Of a DNA stretch of 64,000 nt, positions 24,912 to 34,181 are shown in pieces (position 1 is the stretch's first letter; each line of letters opens with the position of its first letter). The DNA lies in contig NZ_KV795235.1 in NCBI RefSeq assembly GCF_001808955.1, forward strand, positions 175,564-239,563, in the 5' to 3' direction. The notes beneath the pieces are model-generated. The model was given only the letters and a program-made list of their open reading frames with translations, ran no database searches and had not been told where the DNA came from. Made by a program: the position numbers and the translations under genes. The stretch comes from Rothia sp. HMSC078H08. GTDB taxonomy: Bacteria; Actinomycetota; Actinomycetes; Actinomycetales; Micrococcaceae.

Positions 24912-26183
24912 CTAGACGCTCTCACGCGAGGCATGATGCTGCAACACCGCACCCGCAGCCGCCGCATCCATCTGAGCAGCCGCACGAGCCGCACGAGCCT
25001 TAGCCCGCGCCTGATGCTGACGCTGACGACGCAACTCATCACGACCATCAATACGCATCTTCTTATCCACCGCATCCATTGACCGGTGACGCACAAACCG
25101 GCACGACGCACCCTCAACCGGCTGCGTAGTCTCCGTGAGCGTATCCAACACAGCCTTCAACGCATGACGGCTCGCCGCCGTCAACGCATCACGACTCGTA
25201 CCGCCACGAACACCCACCGTACGCTTCGGCGTGAACAACACACTCGCCCCACGCGGAACACCACGATACTCAGCGAATGACACCGGATCCACACCCAGAC
25301 GCTTAGCCATGACCTCAATAGCCGGCGGATTCTGATCCACGCACACGAACTTACGGCCCAGCTGAGCCGCCGCTGCACCCGTAGACCCAGAACCAGCGAA
25401 GAAATCCAACACCCAATCACCCGGGCGGGAACTCGCCGCAATCATACGGCGCAACAAACCCGTAGGCTTCTGCGTGGGATAACCCGTCTTCTCCTTACCC
25501 GTAGGCGACACAATAGTATGCCACCACACATCCGTAGGGAGCTTACCGCGAGAAGCCTTCTCCTCAGTCACCAAACCGGGAGCCATATACGGTTCACGAT
25601 CAACCTCCGCAGTATTGAAGTAATAGCTGCGGTGATCCTTCGCGTACACCAAAATATTGTCGTGCTTCGTCGGCCAGCGGCGCGTAGACTTCGCGCCGTA
25701 GTCATAAGCCCAAATCAGCTCATTAATGAAGTTCTCACGACCAAAAATCATGTCGCACATAATCTTCACATAATGAACCTCACGCCAATCCAGGTGCAGG
25801 TACAGGGTGCCGTCCTGCGCCAGCAGACGATGCGCCTGCTCAATACGCGGCGCTAGGAACGCCCAATAATCCTCGAACGAGTCGTTATAGCTCGCCAGAG
25901 TCTGCAGGGTGCTCGAATAGCTCTTGCCCTTAAAACCGGTGCGGTCACCCTTCTCAGAAGCCTCCGCGCTCAACGTGCGGCGCGTCTGCTTCTTACCCGT
26001 ATTGAACGGCGGGTCAATGTAGATTACGGTGAACGCACCATCGGGCAGCTCACGCAGATACTCCAGGTTATCTGCCTGCACCAGCAGCGACGGGCCCTGC
26101 GGATCGAAAACCGTCGAATCTGCGGGGTGCGCCTCAGCGGCAGGGGAGGGCGCGGCGGGCGCCGGGGATGCTGAAATACCCAA
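24912..26183 (-). CDS. Solitary DNA adenine/cytosine-N methyltransferase (beta-class layout)
   Basis: 423 residues. Catalytic motif IV is DPPF (residues 57-60, IDPPFNTGKKQ) and the AdoMet-binding motif I, FFAGSGSTG, lies about 205 residues later; this order defines the beta class. A Lys/Arg/Ala-rich helical tail of about 50 residues ends the protein. TTG 26183 is the only reasonable start and lies 8 bp after the stop of the helicase gene. No restriction endonuclease or specificity subunit is adjacent, so it is a solitary enzyme for epigenetic marking or a relic. Target sequence unknown. Confidence 0.82.
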   Translation of the reverse strand: MGISASPAPAAPSPAAEAHPADSTVFDPQGPSLLVQADNLEYLRELPDGAFTVIYIDPPFNTGKKQTRRTLSAEASEKGDRTGFKGKSYSSTLQTLASYNDSFEDYWAFLAPRIEQAHRLLAQDGTLYLHLDWREVHYVKIMCDMIFGRENFINELIWAYDYGAKSTRRWPTKHDNILVYAKDHRSYYFNTAEVDREPYMAPGLVTEEKASRGKLPTDVWWHTIVSPTGKEKTGYPTQKPTGLLRRMIAASSRPGDWVLDFFAGSGSTGAAAAQLGRKFVCVDQNPPAIEVMAKRLGVDPVSFAEYRGVPRGASVLFTPKRTVGVRGGTSRDALTAASRHALKAVLDTLTETTQPVEGASCRFVRHRSMDAVDKKMRIDGRDELRRQRQHQARAKARAARAAAQMDAAAAGAVLQHHASRESV

Positions 26184-26191
26184 CCCCGGCC

Positions 26192-27919
26192 CTAGCCTTC
26201 AGAACCAGCACGGTCAGCGCCACGGCCCTTACCGCGAGAACCCTCAGAACGAGAACCTTCAGCACGCGAGCCTTCAGAGCGGCGGCGGGTACGGCGGCCC
26301 TCACCCTCCACGGGCTGGCCCTCAACACGGCGGGTACGGCGACGCTGACGAGGCGCACGCTCAGAACGCTCAGAAGAACGTTCGGAAGAACGCTCAGAAG
26401 AACGTTCGGATGCGCCCTGCTCGGTACGCTCCGCACGCTCGGAACGCTCAGAACGCTTGCGGCCCTCGGAGCGGCTACGGCGCTCGCCGCGGCCCTCACC
26501 GGAACGACCCTCACGGCCACCGCGAGAACGGCGCGAACCCTTCTCACCGTCACGACCGCCAGAACGGGAACCGTCGCGGCCACCGCGAGAACGAGCCGGA
26601 CGGCCATCACGCGAGTCACGGGCGCTCTCAAAGAACTCATCGCCCATGCCCTCAGCCACACGCTCCTCGCGCGGCAGGCGGCCCTTAGTGCCAGCCGGAA
26701 TGTTCAGGTCATGGAACAGATGCTCAGAGGAAGAGTAGGTCTCAACCGGCTCAGGAACACCCAATTCCAGGGCGTCGTTAATGACCTTCCAACGCGGCAG
26801 GTCATCCCAGTCAACCAGGGTCACGGCGGTACCCTCATTGCCGGCACGACCGGTACGGCCGGTACGGTGCAGGTAAGTCTTCTCATCCTCGGGCACGCGG
26901 TGGTTAATCACGTGGGTCACGTCTTCAACGTCAATACCGCGAGCCGCCACGTCGGTCGCGACCAGAATGTCGACCTTGCCGGTGCGGAACGCCTTCAGCG
27001 CCTGCTCACGCGCAACCTGGTTCAGGTCACCGTGCAGGGGAGCGGCAGCGAAGCCACGGTTCACCAGCTCCTCCGCCACGCGGGCAGCGTCACGCTTGGT
27101 CTTGGTGAAGATGACGGTGCGGCCGCGGCCGGTAGCGCGCAGAATGCGGCCAATCATCTCGTCCTTGTCCAGGTGGTGCGCACGGTAGACAACCTGGCGG
27201 ATCGACGCCTTAGTCTTCGAGGCGTCCTCGGGGTCAGCGGCGCTAATGCGCATGGGCTTGGTCATGTACTGGCGTGCCATCGCAATGACCGGGCCGGGCA
27301 TGGTTGCGGAGAACAGCATGCTCTGGCGGTCCTCCGGCAGGTAGCTGAGGATCTTCTCAACCGACGGCTGGAAACCCAAATCCAGCATCTCGTCAGCCTC
27401 ATCGAGGACCACAATCTTAACCTGCTTCAGGTTCAGGAAGCCCTGCTGGTACAGGTCGATAATGCGGCCGGGGGTGCCCACCGCAACCTCCAGGCCGCGG
27501 CGCAGCAGCTCAGCCTGAGGCTCAATCGGCACACCACCGTACAGGGTGGCGATGCGGGCGTTGCGCAGCTTCGCAGCAATCGCCAGGTCCTCGCCCACCT
27601 GAATAGCAAGCTCACGGGTCGGAACCAGAATCAGCGCCTGAGGTGCGCCGGGGTGCTCCAAATCAGCCCAACCCTCATCGTCGCGGCCGACCACACGCTG
27701 AATGGTGGGCAGACCGAAGCCGAGGGTCTTACCGGTACCGGTCTTCGCCTGACCAATGATGTCCTGGCCAGACAGAGCCACGGGAAGAGTCAGCTCCTGG
27801 ATGGGGAAGGGGGAGGTAATGCCAACCGCCGCGAGGGCGTCGCTAATATCCTGGCGAACGCCGAAGTCGGCGAAGGACTTTGCAGTCTGAGTGGTTTCCT
27901 GCGTGTTCGTTTCAGTCAC
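26192..27919 (-). CDS. DEAD-box RNA helicase with RS/RG-rich tail
   Basis: 575 residues. The Q motif and motif I (TGTGKT in IGQAKTGTGKT), DEAD (VLDEADEMLD), SAT (LFSATMPG) and HRTGRTGRAG are all intact. RNA unwinding in ribosome assembly or mRNA decay is the expected role (RhlE/CsdA type). The last 150 residues are an Arg/Ser/Gly/Glu-rich tail with repeated ERSS units, likely disordered and RNA binding. GTG 27919 is preferred over the frame opening at 27964 because it precedes the family's usual N-terminus. It probably drives the methyltransferase gene in one transcript. Confidence 0.88.
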   Translation of the reverse strand: MTETNTQETTQTAKSFADFGVRQDISDALAAVGITSPFPIQELTLPVALSGQDIIGQAKTGTGKTLGFGLPTIQRVVGRDDEGWADLEHPGAPQALILVPTRELAIQVGEDLAIAAKLRNARIATLYGGVPIEPQAELLRRGLEVAVGTPGRIIDLYQQGFLNLKQVKIVVLDEADEMLDLGFQPSVEKILSYLPEDRQSMLFSATMPGPVIAMARQYMTKPMRISAADPEDASKTKASIRQVVYRAHHLDKDEMIGRILRATGRGRTVIFTKTKRDAARVAEELVNRGFAAAPLHGDLNQVAREQALKAFRTGKVDILVATDVAARGIDVEDVTHVINHRVPEDEKTYLHRTGRTGRAGNEGTAVTLVDWDDLPRWKVINDALELGVPEPVETYSSSEHLFHDLNIPAGTKGRLPREERVAEGMGDEFFESARDSRDGRPARSRGGRDGSRSGGRDGEKGSRRSRGGREGRSGEGRGERRSRSEGRKRSERSERAERTEQGASERSSERSSERSSERSERAPRQRRRTRRVEGQPVEGEGRRTRRRSEGSRAEGSRSEGSRGKGRGADRAGSEG

Positions 27920-28423
27920 TGGACCGTATCTTTCTACCCCTGCTCGGGGTGTGTTTCTCCCCAAAATTGGGGGTGTACCAGCCAGCGCCTCAACGGTGGA
28001 GACGGTGACGGGCGGGCGTCGAAAGCCGGCCGCGGGAAATTCTTACACGGGAAATTCTTACCGAGACGCCGCCTGCACGCATGATTAATACTCATGGTTC
28101 ATTCATGATGAGAAGGCGGTGCAGCCTCGGGGTCTTGAAAGGGGTACGACCGGTCATTCACTTAACCCCTCAATATTAACCTGGATTTGCTTTCGGCGCA
28201 CCCTCGACCGGTTGTGGTGTGCGCCCGTGATGGGCGATATACCGCCTCAAAACCGGGTACCGCGAGGTTTTTGTGCGGGCGGTTTAAAACGCAAACCCCC
28301 GCATTCGGCACGGCGTAACCACGTGGCGCATACAGCGCACGCACACGGCGCATAAAGCGCGGTTACGCATCGTGACGGATGCGGGGAAAGCTCAAGCTAA
28401 AGGGTAAACAGCTACCGAACTAA
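27920..28423. other. Intergenic region upstream of the DEAD-box helicase
   Basis: About 500 bp without a convincing gene. It contains CCCCAA-AA-TTGGGG (27959-27972) close to the helicase start, and two tandem copies of CGGGAAATTCTTACA/C (28033-28047, 28048-28062), which look like regulator sites. Frames at 28119-28355 and 28162-28353 lack ribosome sites and normal codon use and are not called. The long leader could carry cold-type or feedback control, as is common for this helicase class. Confidence 0.5.
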
Positions 28424-28651
28424 TTAGGCGCCGATACCGAAACCAACGTGACGCTTAGCGTCGGAACCCAGCTCGACGTAGCCAACCTGAGCGCCAGAAA
28501 TCAGGGTGGTGTTGCCCTTATCATCCATAATCTGCAGCAGCGAGCCATCCTCAATAGCCTTCGAGACCTTCTCCATGAGGATTTCCTTAGCCTCACTGGT
28601 CTCAACAACGATTTCACGAGCAATGTGGCGAATGCCAATCTTGATTTCCAT
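28424..28651 (-). CDS. DUF3107 small protein
   Basis: 75 residues, beginning MEIKIGIRHIAREIVVETSE in the start region, typical of the actinobacterial DUF3107 family (the TB9.4 type). GAGGAG lies at good spacing before ATG 28651; the longer frame to 28720 is rejected. Function unknown. The position near a DEAD-box helicase gene is conserved in many actinobacteria. Confidence 0.85.
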   Translation of the reverse strand: MEIKIGIRHIAREIVVETSEAKEILMEKVSKAIEDGSLLQIMDDKGNTTLISGAQVGYVELGSDAKRHVGFGIGA

Positions 28652-28850
28652 GAGTCTCCTCGCAGAATAGTCCGGTGCAACCAAACGTGCGCCGGGTATG
28701 GGAACTATCTTATCTAGCATCTACTCTAGCGCGAATGCGCCCATCGGCACCGTGAACGGGCGGTACTTCGCCGGGGGCTAATAAAATACTCGCCGCCGGA
28801 TGCGTGAAAATGCGCGTGAAAAACGCCGGGAAGAGGGGAGGGGGAGACTC

Positions 28851-30113
28851 CTAAGACTCCTCCACCTGAATGCCGTAGAGGGTCTCCAGCGCCTGCACGT
28901 AATCCTCTGCGCGGCCCTCCGACGCCAGCTTCTTGGCGCGCACTGTCGGGGTGTGCAGCAGGGACTTCACTATGCGGCGCATCGCCAGCTCGAACTGCTC
29001 CGTCGCCGCACCGCAACCAAACTGGTTACGTACCTTCTCCAGCTCAGAATCCAGCACATCCATAGTGTGCGAGCGCAGCGCAACAATCGCGGAGTCAATC
29101 GTGCGGGAACGCTGACGAGACACAAACGCCGCCAGCTCAGACTCCACAATGCGCGTAGCCGTCGCCACGGATTCCTCGGTCTCCTCGGGGGCGGCAAGGC
29201 GCACCGACTCGAGCGTAATCAGCTCAACATTCGGCAGGTCAGCGACCGAGGGGTCAAAGTCACGTGAAAGAGCAAGGTCAAGAATCGTGTGGTGACCAGC
29301 CGGAATCTGCTCGGGAAGCAGCGGATCTGAGCCGCCGGAGCAACCAATAATGACGTCGGCAGAAGCCATGGCCTGTTCCATGCCGTCCTCGGGCACTGCG
29401 AAGACGTCGCGCTTCGCCGCGAACTCCGGGGCGCGACCAGAACGGGAATTGACCCAAATATCGGTGCAACCGCGCTCGCGCAGCGCCGCAATGGTTGCAC
29501 CCGCATAAGCACCCGTACCAAAAATTAGGGCGCGTCGGGTCGACCAGTCCTTCTCGGCAACCTCATCCGCAAGATCCAGGGCAACAGACACAATGGAGCG
29601 GCCCTGGGCGCCAAGCGCCGTGTGCTGACCTACCTGACGAGCCGTATGCGCCGCATGCTCAAAGAGCTGCACCAGCTCGCCGGGAAGGGGTACGCCGTCC
29701 TCTTGTGCCTTCGCCTGCGCGGCGGCCAGCGCGCGGCGTACCTGACCGGTGATTTCGCGCTCGCCGACCACGGCAGATTCCAGGCCGGAGGCGACCGTCA
29801 GCAGGTGGCGTGCCGCTTCCTCGTCTGCGTACACGTCGAAACTGGTATTGACCAGTTCCTTGTCCAGGCCGGAGGTTTGCGCAATCGAATCAACAATCAG
29901 CTCACGAACCATGTGCACATGCGCAGAGACGTGCAGCTGAACATACATTTCAAGACGGTTACAGGTGGCAAGAACTACTGCACCCTTAACACCGAGTTGA
30001 CGTGCGATATCCGCCGCCAGAACATCGGGTACGCCAGAGGCACCGGCGCTCAACGCAGCGACGGTGGTCAAATCAACGGTGTGGTGCGATGCCACAAATG
30101 CATAAGTACTCAC
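28851..30113 (-). CDS. hemA: Glutamyl-tRNA reductase
   Basis: First step of heme synthesis: NADPH reduction of glutamyl-tRNA to glutamate-1-semialdehyde. The catalytic Cys is C51 in LATCNRLEMYV; the NADP domain has FGTGAYAGATIAAL; a C-terminal dimerisation helix follows. 420 residues, normal length. The GTG start at 30113 has no ribosome site; TATGAT lies 9 nt upstream on the minus strand, so the transcript is probably leaderless or nearly so. It is divergent from hemE and so shares its control region. Confidence 0.92.
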   Translation of the reverse strand: MSTYAFVASHHTVDLTTVAALSAGASGVPDVLAADIARQLGVKGAVVLATCNRLEMYVQLHVSAHVHMVRELIVDSIAQTSGLDKELVNTSFDVYADEEAARHLLTVASGLESAVVGEREITGQVRRALAAAQAKAQEDGVPLPGELVQLFEHAAHTARQVGQHTALGAQGRSIVSVALDLADEVAEKDWSTRRALIFGTGAYAGATIAALRERGCTDIWVNSRSGRAPEFAAKRDVFAVPEDGMEQAMASADVIIGCSGGSDPLLPEQIPAGHHTILDLALSRDFDPSVADLPNVELITLESVRLAAPEETEESVATATRIVESELAAFVSRQRSRTIDSAIVALRSHTMDVLDSELEKVRNQFGCGAATEQFELAMRRIVKSLLHTPTVRAKKLASEGRAEDYVQALETLYGIQVEES

Positions 30114-30335
30114 TAGAGACTAATCATAACCACGCCGACTAAGCCCCTGTAAAGCTCATAGAACCTAAGTTCCATCATCGTAGGGGGCAAGAAAATCTGC
30201 GCGGTGGGGGATGCGGGCACGAAGAGTAGGCACGAACTAAGGTGTCCCTCACTGCTAAGAAAGCCATCATTAGGTAAGAGTCACCATGACATAGTGTCGC
30301 AAAAACGCCCACATAAACCTGTCACACTAGAGACT

Positions 30336-31535
30336 ATGAGCGAAAACCAGCACACCACCCCCGCATCGGAAAAGGGCCCCGCGTCGGCACAGGGCACCGC
30401 ACAGGCACCCGCCCTGCCCGCACACCCCACCGACGCCCAGCGACCCCTGCTCACCGACGAGCAGCTCGCACACCTACCCGCCAACCACCCCCTGCGCGCA
30501 GGCACCACCGCCGACTCGCCCATGCTCCGCGCCCTCACCGGCCGCCCCTCCAGCCACCGACCCGTCTGGTTCATGCGCCAGGCAGGCCGTTCCCTGCCCG
30601 AATACCGCCAGGTACGCGAAGGCATCCCCATGCTGGACGCATGCCTCACCCCCGACCTCGCCGCAGAAATCACTGTGCAGCCCGTCCGCCGCCACAAGGT
30701 CGACGCCGGCATCTTCTTCTCCGACATCGTCATCCCCATGAAGCTCGCGGGCGTCAACGTCGACATCGTGCCCGGTAAGGGCCCCGTACTCGACCAGCCC
30801 GTACGCACCCTCGACGAGGTGCGCGCCTTGCCCGAACTCAAAGACAGCGACCTCGACCCCATCCGCGAAGCCGTCGCCGCCACCGTAGAAATGCTCGGCG
30901 ACACCCCGCTCATCGGCTTCGCCGGAGCCCCCTTCACCGTCGCCGCCTACATGGTTGAAGGCGGCCCCTCCCGCGACCACCTGCGCCCGCGCACCATGAT
31001 GCACGCCGACCCCGCCGCCTGGCACGAACTTGCCGAATGGGCAGCCCGCACCGCAGGCCAGTTCCTCCGCGCGCAGATCGAGGCTGGCGCATCCGCCGTG
31101 CAGCTCTTTGACTCCTGGGCAGGATCCCTCGGCGAAAGCGACTACCGCCGCTACGTGCAGGCACACTCCGCAACCGCTCTCGATATGGTGCGCGAATACG
31201 GTGTGCCGCGCATCCACTTCGGCACCGGCACCACCGCCCTGCTACCCGCCATGCACGAAGCCGGCGCAGACGTCATCGGCGTGGACTACCGCCTGCCGCT
31301 GTCCGCAGCGAACACCCTGCTCAACGGCGCCGTACCCCTGCAGGGCAATATCGACCCGGCACTGCTCGCCGCAGGCAGCGAAAACCTCTACGCACACGTA
31401 GACGACGTGCTCGCAGAAGGCAACGCCGCCCCCTCGCACGTGGTCAACCTCGGCCACGGCGTACCCCCGACCACCGACCCGCAGGTGCTCACCGACCTCG
31501 TGGCATATATCCACGAACGCACCGCGCAGGCATAG
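30336..31535 (+). CDS. hemE: Uroporphyrinogen decarboxylase
   Basis: Converts uroporphyrinogen III to coproporphyrinogen III. The substrate-binding N-terminus PVWFMRQAGRSLPEYR is intact, as are FSDIVIPMKLAG and GFAGAPFTVAAYM. 399 residues with a 70-residue Ala/Pro-rich N-terminal extension. ATG 30336 is chosen over upstream frame openings because the family similarity starts after it; there is no clear ribosome site, and a CACACT box 7 nt away hints at a leaderless start. First gene of the hemE-Y-Q-H-C-D-B run. Confidence 0.93.
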   Translation: MSENQHTTPASEKGPASAQGTAQAPALPAHPTDAQRPLLTDEQLAHLPANHPLRAGTTADSPMLRALTGRPSSHRPVWFMRQAGRSLPEYRQVREGIPMLDACLTPDLAAEITVQPVRRHKVDAGIFFSDIVIPMKLAGVNVDIVPGKGPVLDQPVRTLDEVRALPELKDSDLDPIREAVAATVEMLGDTPLIGFAGAPFTVAAYMVEGGPSRDHLRPRTMMHADPAAWHELAEWAARTAGQFLRAQIEAGASAVQLFDSWAGSLGESDYRRYVQAHSATALDMVREYGVPRIHFGTGTTALLPAMHEAGADVIGVDYRLPLSAANTLLNGAVPLQGNIDPALLAAGSENLYAHVDDVLAEGNAAPSHVVNLGHGVPPTTDPQVLTDLVAYIHERTAQA

Positions 31536-31559
31536 GATAAATAACGATAAATAGACAGC

Positions 31560-31588
31560 GCAGATGCTGGACACCCTCCGGCATCTGC
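31560..31588 (+). terminator. Hairpin between hemE and hemY
   Basis: GCAGATGC and GCATCTGC pair around a 13-nt loop. No T run follows, so it may attenuate or protect the transcript rather than end it. Confidence 0.35.
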
Positions 31589-31673
31589 ACCGAACATCTG
31601 CACCCCGAACCAACCACCACACCCGTTACCGCAATGGGCAACTCCACTGCACGCAGACCAAAGGAGAACCACC

Positions 31674-33224
31674 ATGGGCCACACCAACCAGGCACCGCAC
31701 CGCACCGCACAGGTCAGTTCCTCCGCCGCGCCCCAGAACGCACGAGCTTTCACCCGCAACGAGAAGGCACCCACCGCCATCGTCATCGGCGGCGGCCCCT
31801 CCGGCCTGATCTCCGCGCGCCGCCTCGCCGCAGCCGGTATGCGCGTGACCCTGCTCGAACAGCGCCACCACCTCGGTGGTGCCGTCGGCGCCCACGAAGT
31901 CGGCGGACTGCTCCTGGACTCCGGCGCGGAATCCTTCGCAACCCGCAGCCCCATCGTGAGCGACCTCGTCAAGGAACTCGGCCTGGGCGACCAGATCGTC
32001 ACCCCCAACTCCTACGGCTCCTGGCTGTACCTGCCGCAGGGCGCCCGCCGCACCCCCAGCACCGGCATCATGGGCATCCCCGGCAATGTGAACGATAAGT
32101 CGCTGATCCCCGTCATCGGTAAGAACGGTCTGCGCCGCGCCCAGGTGGACAAGTTCCTGCCCGTCTCCGCAGGTGAGAACGCGAAGACCCTCGGTGAGCT
32201 CGTGCGCATCCGCATGGGCCAGAAAGTGCTCGACAATCTCGTCGCACCCGTAGTCTCCGGCGTGTATTCCACCCACCCCGACAAGCTCGACGTCGATGCG
32301 ACTATCCCCGGTCTGCGCGAAGCCTTCCGCAAGCACCGCTCCCTCTCCGCCGCAGCACACGCTTTCCGCTCGGCAGCCCCCGCAGGCTCACAGGTCGCCG
32401 GTATTGTGGGCGGCATGAACCAGCTGTCCGAACGTCTCGTCGAAGACCTGTACGCCTCCGGTGTTCGCATCGTCACCGGATTCGACGTCATCGCCGTTGA
32501 CCGCGACGAATCCACCGGCCAGTGGTTCATCATCCAGCGCCACACCACCGACGGCGAAAACACCCCCCTCTACGCCGACTACCTGGTGCTCGCCACCGAC
32601 GGCCCGACCGTGGCACGACTCATCGGCCCGCACGTCTCCACCGCCCTACCCGCCATGGAACCCGGCCCCGAAGTCGCCCTCGTCACCCTCGTCGTCGACG
32701 CCCCCGCCCTGGACAAGCACCCCCGCGGTACCGGCCTGCTCGTCTCCGAAGAAGCCACCGCCGTACGCGCCAAGGCACTCACCCACGCCACCGCCAAATG
32801 GCAGTGGGTCGCCGAGGCCGCAGGCCCCGGACGCCACGTCGTGCGCCTCTCCTACGGCCGCGGCGGCGAAGACGCCCGCTTCTCCGAGGTCGCCCTCGCC
32901 GACGAACAGCTCATCACCCTCGCCCTGCGCGACGCAAGCCGCATGATGGACGTAGCCCTCACCCACAGCAACCTCGTGGACGCGGACGTCGTACGCTGGC
33001 GCGGTGTACTGCCCGCCTCCACCCCCGGCCACCGCGACCGAGTCAAGGAATTCCGCGAACGCGCCAGCGAACTCGGAACCCTCAGCACCGTCGGCTCCTG
33101 GGCGGCAGGCTCCGGCCTGGTCGTAACCGTCAAAGACACCTACGAGCAGATGGACCGCCTCATCTACCACGCGGCACAGGACTGGGAAGGCGTCGCCTCC
33201 CCGAAAGCCGCGACCGCCAAGTAG
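31674..33224 (+). CDS. hemY: Coproporphyrinogen III oxidase (HemY/CgoX type)
   Basis: FAD-dependent oxidase of 516 residues. The dinucleotide motif VIGGGPSGLISARRLAAAG is followed by LLEQRHHLGGAVG. In Gram-positive bacteria with HemQ this enzyme oxidises coproporphyrinogen III to coproporphyrin III. It is often annotated hemG or protoporphyrinogen oxidase; the neighbouring HemQ supports the coproporphyrin route. The start has AAAGGAG at good spacing. The ~45-residue N-terminal segment before the FAD motif is polar. Confidence 0.9.
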   Translation: MGHTNQAPHRTAQVSSSAAPQNARAFTRNEKAPTAIVIGGGPSGLISARRLAAAGMRVTLLEQRHHLGGAVGAHEVGGLLLDSGAESFATRSPIVSDLVKELGLGDQIVTPNSYGSWLYLPQGARRTPSTGIMGIPGNVNDKSLIPVIGKNGLRRAQVDKFLPVSAGENAKTLGELVRIRMGQKVLDNLVAPVVSGVYSTHPDKLDVDATIPGLREAFRKHRSLSAAAHAFRSAAPAGSQVAGIVGGMNQLSERLVEDLYASGVRIVTGFDVIAVDRDESTGQWFIIQRHTTDGENTPLYADYLVLATDGPTVARLIGPHVSTALPAMEPGPEVALVTLVVDAPALDKHPRGTGLLVSEEATAVRAKALTHATAKWQWVAEAAGPGRHVVRLSYGRGGEDARFSEVALADEQLITLALRDASRMMDVALTHSNLVDADVVRWRGVLPASTPGHRDRVKEFRERASELGTLSTVGSWAAGSGLVVTVKDTYEQMDRLIYHAAQDWEGVASPKAATAK

Positions 33225-33359
33225 ACGGCGCAGCGGCGGCAGAAGCTTAGTCAATAACTCAGCTCAGCCAGTAACTAGACCAAAAAAATTGAGAAAACGC
33301 GCAGCTACGGAAGCCGCGCCTCCAGCACAGCGAACCCTCGCTGAAGAAAGGAACACACA

Positions 33360-34181
33360 ATGTCTCACGATCACGCAGCACACGGCCACGGCGGCGCACA
33401 CGGCGCAGGTCAGGGCGGCTACACCCACGCAGGCCACGGCTACGGCGGCGCACCCAAGGGCTACGCAGTCCAGCACTCCGCAGCTGACGAGAACCGCCGC
33501 GGCCGCGAAGAGGGCGAAACCCTGCACTACGCCCTGTACACCGTGTTCGCACGCTCCGGCGCACGCCCCGCAGAGTCCAACACCGACGAGGCACGCGCCG
33601 AGTTCGAGAAGGTTGTTGAGCAGCTGGCCGCCGACGGCGTGACCCTGCGCGGCATCTACGACGTCTCCGCAATGCGCGACAACGCAGACGTCATGATTTG
33701 GACCCACGGCCAGAACCCCGAAAAGCTGCAGGCAGCAGTCCGCAAGATTCGCCGCACCGCACTGTTCGCAGGCACCACCATCGTCTGGTCCACCATGGGC
33801 GTACACCGCGAAGCAGAGTTCACCCGCAACCACGCCCCCGCCTACGCACGCGGCAAGGCACCTGAAACCTGGGTCTGCGTCTACCCCTTCGTACGCTCCT
33901 ACGACTGGTACTACATGAACCCCGAACGACGTGCAGAAATGCTCAAGAACCACGGCATGAAGGCAATCGACTTCCCGCAGATTCTGGCAAACACCGTCGC
34001 AGCATTCGGCATGAACGACTACGAGTGGGTCCTCGCCCTCGAAGCACCCGAACTCGTTGACCTCGTCGACATGATGCGCCACTTCCGCAACACCGAGGCC
34101 CGCCTGCACGTGCGCGAGGAAACCCCCTTCTACACCGGCCGCCGCATCGGCGCAGACGAAGTAGCAGAGGTTCTGGCGTGA
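33360..34181 (+). CDS. hemQ: Coproheme decarboxylase HemQ (ChdC)
   Basis: Chlorite-dismutase-family enzyme that decarboxylates iron coproporphyrin III to heme b using peroxide. The core runs from about residue 50 (LHYALYTVFARSG); the segment YPFVRSYDWYYM holds the probable catalytic Tyr; STMGVHREAEFTRNH is typical of the family. The first 38 residues are a His/Gly-rich extension (eight His), unusual for HemQ and possibly metal binding. AAAGGA precedes the ATG. Overlaps hemH by 4 bp (GTGA), so coupled translation is likely. Confidence 0.93.
   Translation: MSHDHAAHGHGGAHGAGQGGYTHAGHGYGGAPKGYAVQHSAADENRRGREEGETLHYALYTVFARSGARPAESNTDEARAEFEKVVEQLAADGVTLRGIYDVSAMRDNADVMIWTHGQNPEKLQAAVRKIRRTALFAGTTIVWSTMGVHREAEFTRNHAPAYARGKAPETWVCVYPFVRSYDWYYMNPERRAEMLKNHGMKAIDFPQILANTVAAFGMNDYEWVLALEAPELVDLVDMMRHFRNTEARLHVREETPFYTGRRIGADEVAEVLA

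Noticed and set aside
24912..27919. Restriction-modification system including the helicase
   Set aside because: The helicase is a DEAD-box RNA helicase, not a restriction subunit, and no nuclease or specificity gene is present.
28119..28355. Frames on both strands in the helicase upstream region
   Set aside because: No ribosome site, biased residue content, and the two overlap each other antisense.
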